From assembly GCA_019695455.1 (NCBI GenBank), contig JAEUAC010000251.1:1-7307 (forward strand): a stretch of 7,307 nt of DNA, given 5' to 3'. The stretch's first letter is position 1. Each line of letters begins with the position of its first letter. Shown here in pieces: positions 4,848 to 7,307 of this stretch. The notes below the pieces were generated by a model. The model was not told the DNA's origin and did no database searches. It saw only the letters and a program-made list of their open reading frames with translations. This DNA comes from Methylorubrum extorquens. GTDB lineage: Bacteria; Pseudomonadota; Alphaproteobacteria; Rhizobiales; Beijerinckiaceae. The position numbers and the translations under genes are program-made.

Positions 4848-6443
4848 ATGGCGGTCAGCGCCAACAGGATCGAGCTTCTGCAGATCGCGGACGCGGTCGC
4901 CCGCGAGAAGGTGATCGACCGTTCCATCGTGGTCGCCGCCATGGAGGAGGCGATCGCGAAGGCCGCCCGCTCGCGCTACGGCGCCGAGACGGACGTCCAC
5001 GCCGAGATCCACCCGAAGACCGGCGAGCTGCGGCTGTCGCGCCACCTGCTCGTGGTCGACCTCGTCGACAACGACGCGGTCGAGATCTCGCTGGAGGACG
5101 CGCGGCGCCGCAACCCGGCCGCCCAGGTCGGCGACGCCATCGCCGAGACGCTGCCGCCCTTCGATTTCGGCCGCATCGCCGCCCAGTCGGCCAAGCAGGT
5201 GATCGTCCAGAAGGTCCGCGACGCCGAGCGCGAGCGCCAGTACGACGAGTACAAGGACCGGATCGGCGAGATAATCAACGGCCTCGTCAAGCGGGTCGAG
5301 TACGGCAACGTCATCGTCGACCTGTCGGGCCGCGGCGAGGGCATCGTGCGGCGCGACGAGCTGATCCCGCGCGAGACCTTCCGGCCGGGCGACCGCATCC
5401 GGGCCTACCTCTTCGACGTCCGCCGGGAGGCGCGCGGGCCGCAGATCTTCCTGTCCCGCACGCATCCCCAGTTCATGGCGAAGCTGTTCACGTCCGAGGT
5501 GCCGGAGATCTACGACGGCATCGTCGAGGTGCGGGCGGTGGCGCGCGATCCGGGCTCGCGGGCGAAGATCGCCGTGACGTCGCGCGATTCGTCCATCGAT
5601 CCCGTCGGCGCCTGCGTCGGCATGCGGGGCTCGCGCGTCCAGGCGGTCGTGGGCGAGCTCGGCGGCGAGAAGATCGACATCATCCCGTGGTCCTACGACC
5701 GGGCCACCTTCATCGTGAACGCCCTGCAGCCGGCCGAGGTCGTCAAGGTCGTGCTCGACGAGGAGGCCGAGCGCATCGAGGTGGTGGTGCCGGACGAGCA
5801 GCTCTCGCTCGCCATCGGGCGCCGCGGCCAGAACGTGCGCCTCGCCTCCCAGCTCACGGGCTGGGACATCGACATCCTGACGGAGGCCGAGGAATCGGAG
5901 CGCCGGCAGAAGGAGTTCGTGGAGCGCACCGAGCTCTTCATGGCGGCGCTGGACGTCGACGAGGTCGTGGGCCAGCTCCTCGCCTCCGAGGGCTTCCGCA
6001 ACGTGGAGGAGGTCGCGGGCGCCGACGCCTCCGAGCTGTCGCAGATCCAGGGCTTCGACGAGGACACGGGCATCGAGATCCAGCGCCGCGCCCAGGACTA
6101 CCTCGACCGGATCGAGTCGGAGCAGGATGCGCGCCGGCGCGAGCTCGGCGTCGAGGACGACCTGCGCACCATCGACGGCGTCACGACGCCCATGCTGGTC
6201 GCCTTCGGCGAGAACGACGTGAAGAGCGTCGAGGACCTGGCCGGCTGCGCGACGGACGATCTCGTCGGCTACACGGAAGGCCGCGGCCCCGACGCCGTGC
6301 GCCATGCGGGCTTCCTCGACGCGCTCGGCCTGTCGCGCCAGGAGGCCGAGGCCATGATCATGGCCGCCCGCCTCCAGCTCGGCTGGATCGAGGCCGCGCC
6401 GGAGCCGGAGGAAGGCGCCGAGGTCGAGGCGGAGCCGGCCTGA
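4848..6443 (+). CDS. nusA: Transcription termination/antitermination factor NusA
   Basis: The 531-residue protein binds RNA polymerase and controls pausing, intrinsic termination and antitermination. The N-terminal polymerase-binding domain spans about 1-125, and the S1 domain about 137-203 (GLVKRVEYGNVIVDL, RGEGIVRRDELIP). KH1 has GMRG at 258-261, and KH2 has GRRG at 324-327 in LAIGRRGQNVRLA. Two C-terminal acidic helix-hairpin-helix repeats lie at about 365-420 and 436-512, followed by an acidic tail (PEPEEGAEVEAEPA). Length and domain set match full-length alphaproteobacterial NusA with both repeats. AAGGAG at 4835-4840 gives a strong ribosome site seven bases before the ATG. The gene sits four bases after rimP and 16 before ylxR. 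It is likely regulated through the operon leader terminator. Confidence 0.98.
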   Translation: MAVSANRIELLQIADAVAREKVIDRSIVVAAMEEAIAKAARSRYGAETDVHAEIHPKTGELRLSRHLLVVDLVDNDAVEISLEDARRRNPAAQVGDAIAETLPPFDFGRIAAQSAKQVIVQKVRDAERERQYDEYKDRIGEIINGLVKRVEYGNVIVDLSGRGEGIVRRDELIPRETFRPGDRIRAYLFDVRREARGPQIFLSRTHPQFMAKLFTSEVPEIYDGIVEVRAVARDPGSRAKIAVTSRDSSIDPVGACVGMRGSRVQAVVGELGGEKIDIIPWSYDRATFIVNALQPAEVVKVVLDEEAERIEVVVPDEQLSLAIGRRGQNVRLASQLTGWDIDILTEAEESERRQKEFVERTELFMAALDVDEVVGQLLASEGFRNVEEVAGADASELSQIQGFDEDTGIEIQRRAQDYLDRIESEQDARRRELGVEDDLRTIDGVTTPMLVAFGENDVKSVEDLAGCATDDLVGYTEGRGPDAVRHAGFLDALGLSRQEAEAMIMAARLQLGWIEAAPEPEEGAEVEAEPA

Positions 6444-6459
6444 CGGCGGCCCGTCGCGC

Positions 6460-7128
6460 GTGAAGAAGGCCGAGCCCGAGCGCACCTGCATCGTCACCCG
6501 CCAGCCGGGCGCGCCGGACGGCCTGATGCGCTTCGTGCTCGGGCCCGACGGCAGCGTCGTGCCCGATCTCCGGGGCAAGCTCCCCGGCCGGGGCGCCTGG
6601 GTGACGCCGACGCGGGTCGTGCTGGCCGAGGCCGTGAAGCGCAAGCTCTTCGCCCGCGCCTTCAAGGCCGAGGCGAAGGCGCCCGCCGACCTCCCCGACC
6701 TCGTCGACGCCATGCTGGCCCGGGACGTCGCGGGCTCGCTCGCCCTCGCCAACAAGGCGGGCGCCGTCGTGACGGGCTTCGCCAAGGTGGAATCCGCCGC
6801 CCGGTCGGGCTCGGTCGTGGCCCTGGTCCACGCCCGGGAGGCGGCCGAGGACGGACGCAGAAAGCTGCGCGGGGCATTGCGCGGACCCGGTGGCGACCCG
6901 ATATCCGATCCGATCGTTCTGGACGATCTCCCCGAAGACGATTTGGACGTGGCCTTGGGGCGGGAGCATGTGATACATGCTGCGCTTCTCGCGGGTCCTG
7001 GCAGTCAAGGATGTCTCTCGCGCTGGCGCCGCCTCCGGGTCTACCGGGGCGTCGATCCGGTGGCGGAGAGCCCGGGAGATCAGATGAGCGGCAGGGCTCG
7101 GCTCGGTGATCCCGGGCGGCAGGATTGA
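6460..7128 (+). CDS. RNA-binding protein, YlxR (DUF448) fused to L7Ae-like domain
   Basis: The 222-residue protein begins at a GTG (6460). The YlxR/DUF448 domain covers about 8-70, with RTCIVTRQP at 8-16, MRFVLGPDGSVVPDL, and the GRGAWV motif at 43-48. A second domain at about 90-135 (LALANKAGAVVTGFAKVE) resembles the L7Ae/L30e RNA-binding fold; this two-domain form is common in alphaproteobacteria, while Gram-positive YlxR has only the first. A conserved-looking block GREHVIHAALLAG lies at 167-179, and the last 25 residues are variable. A role in RNA or ribosome-linked processes, or in nucleoid binding as shown for some YlxR, is inferred only. No good Shine-Dalgarno precedes the GTG, so coupling to nusA is likely. 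Codon usage softens near the 3' end (ATA, CAA, TGT, AGT). Confidence 0.93.
   Translation: MKKAEPERTCIVTRQPGAPDGLMRFVLGPDGSVVPDLRGKLPGRGAWVTPTRVVLAEAVKRKLFARAFKAEAKAPADLPDLVDAMLARDVAGSLALANKAGAVVTGFAKVESAARSGSVVALVHAREAAEDGRRKLRGALRGPGGDPISDPIVLDDLPEDDLDVALGREHVIHAALLAGPGSQGCLSRWRRLRVYRGVDPVAESPGDQMSGRARLGDPGRQD
6965..6981. repeat. Perfect 17-base palindrome inside ylxR
   Basis: AGCATGT (6965-6971) and ACATGCT (6975-6981) are perfect 7-bp arms around GAT. It encodes part of the EHVIHA block and includes an ATA codon that is rare for this gene. It could be an operator-like site, a small RNA hairpin, or chance forced by the conserved protein motif. Confidence 0.4.
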
Positions 7129-7134
7129 TGCTGG

Positions 7135-7307
7135 ATGAGTGACACGAAGACTCCGGGTGGCGACAAGACGCTGCACGTGTCGCCGAAGACGCTGTCTCTG
7201 AAGCGTCCGGTTGAGCAGAATACGGTGCGTCAGAGCTTCTCCCACGGCCGGACGAAGTCCGTCGTGGTGGAGACCGTGAAGCGGCGTGCGGGTCCGGCCC
7301 CGGCCGC
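7135..7307 (+). CDS. infB: Translation initiation factor IF-2, N-terminal fragment (partial)
   Basis: Fifty-seven codons are visible before the window end, starting MSDTKTPGGDKTLHVSPKTL and continuing with SLKRPVEQNTVRQSFSHGRTKSVVVETVKRR. The KTLSLKR / VRQSFSHGRTKSVVVE block is the N-terminal signature of alphaproteobacterial IF2, ahead of its long variable region and GTPase core, which lie beyond the window. IF2 is the GTPase that delivers initiator tRNA to the ribosome. ATG 7135 follows the ylxR stop by six bases, with AGGA at 7121-7124. Ten of the 57 codons end in T (for example GGT, CGT, TCT), against two in the first 57 codons of nusA. Position after ylxR matches the conserved operon. 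Confidence 0.96.
   Translation, partial: MSDTKTPGGDKTLHVSPKTLSLKRPVEQNTVRQSFSHGRTKSVVVETVKRRAGPAPA

Noticed and set aside
4791..6785. Minus-strand open frame of 664 codons covering all of nusA
   Set aside because: It is a shadow of nusA codon bias: no domain, no plausible start signal, and rich in Asp/Arg/Leu/Val as antisense frames of acidic proteins are.
6943..6980. Promoter for infB inside ylxR (TTGGAC with GATACA-like -10)
   Set aside because: The spacing between TTGGAC and the A+T-rich hexamer is about 22 bases and other pairings match poorly.
1..7307. Mobile element, CRISPR array or defence system
   Set aside because: No direct-repeat array, terminal inverted repeats, transposase or integrase motif is visible, and all genes fit core functions or known enzyme families.

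Overview
The window reads as chromosomal core sequence from a very G+C-rich alphaproteobacterium. The order methyltransferase / comF / glutaredoxin / nitrilase-family amidase / DUF1178, followed by rimP-nusA-ylxR-infB, together with the protein sequences, points to the Hyphomicrobiales (Rhizobiales). Methylobacteriaceae is my best guess, but that rests on overall resemblance and not on a database search. Codons end almost always in G or C. No transposase, integrase, CRISPR array, tRNA or rRNA was seen.

Layout. (1) Positions 1-44 hold the first 14 codons of a minus-strand methyltransferase, divergent from comF across an 82-base gap. (2) comF (127-894), grxC (965-1219) and a Nit-type amidase gene (1231-2088) run on the plus strand, with a probable promoter before grxC. 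(3) After a 59-base gap containing a strong hairpin come a DUF1178 gene (2148-2627), a small metallophosphoesterase gene (2624-3172) and a metallo-beta-lactamase-fold hydrolase gene (3169-4035). These three are joined by 4-base stop/start overlaps. (4) A 157-base gap (4036-4192) carries an inverted repeat, a likely promoter, a small hairpin, and a canonical intrinsic terminator (10-bp stem, GCGA loop, six T) only about 40 bases before rimP. (5) The transcription/translation operon rimP (4193-4843), nusA (4848-6443), ylxR (GTG start, 6460-7128) and infB (7135 to the window end, partial) follows.

How the genes work together. The last block is the conserved operon for 30S maturation (RimP), transcription elongation and antitermination (NusA), a nucleic-acid-binding YlxR/L7Ae-type protein, and translation initiation (IF2). 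The terminator in its leader suits attenuation by NusA itself or by another factor. In the first block, a glutaredoxin is paired with an amidase whose closest known functional type repairs deaminated glutathione, so a glutathione-maintenance link is plausible.

The most notable anomaly is the metallophosphoesterase. Its frame has no ATG, GTG or TTG in a position that keeps the catalytic Asp-His motif without running deep into DUF1178. The expected ATGA overlap is CTGA, suggesting a CTG start. I found no convincing sign of a wholly new system; most of the window is ordinary core genome with several regulatory details worth checking.
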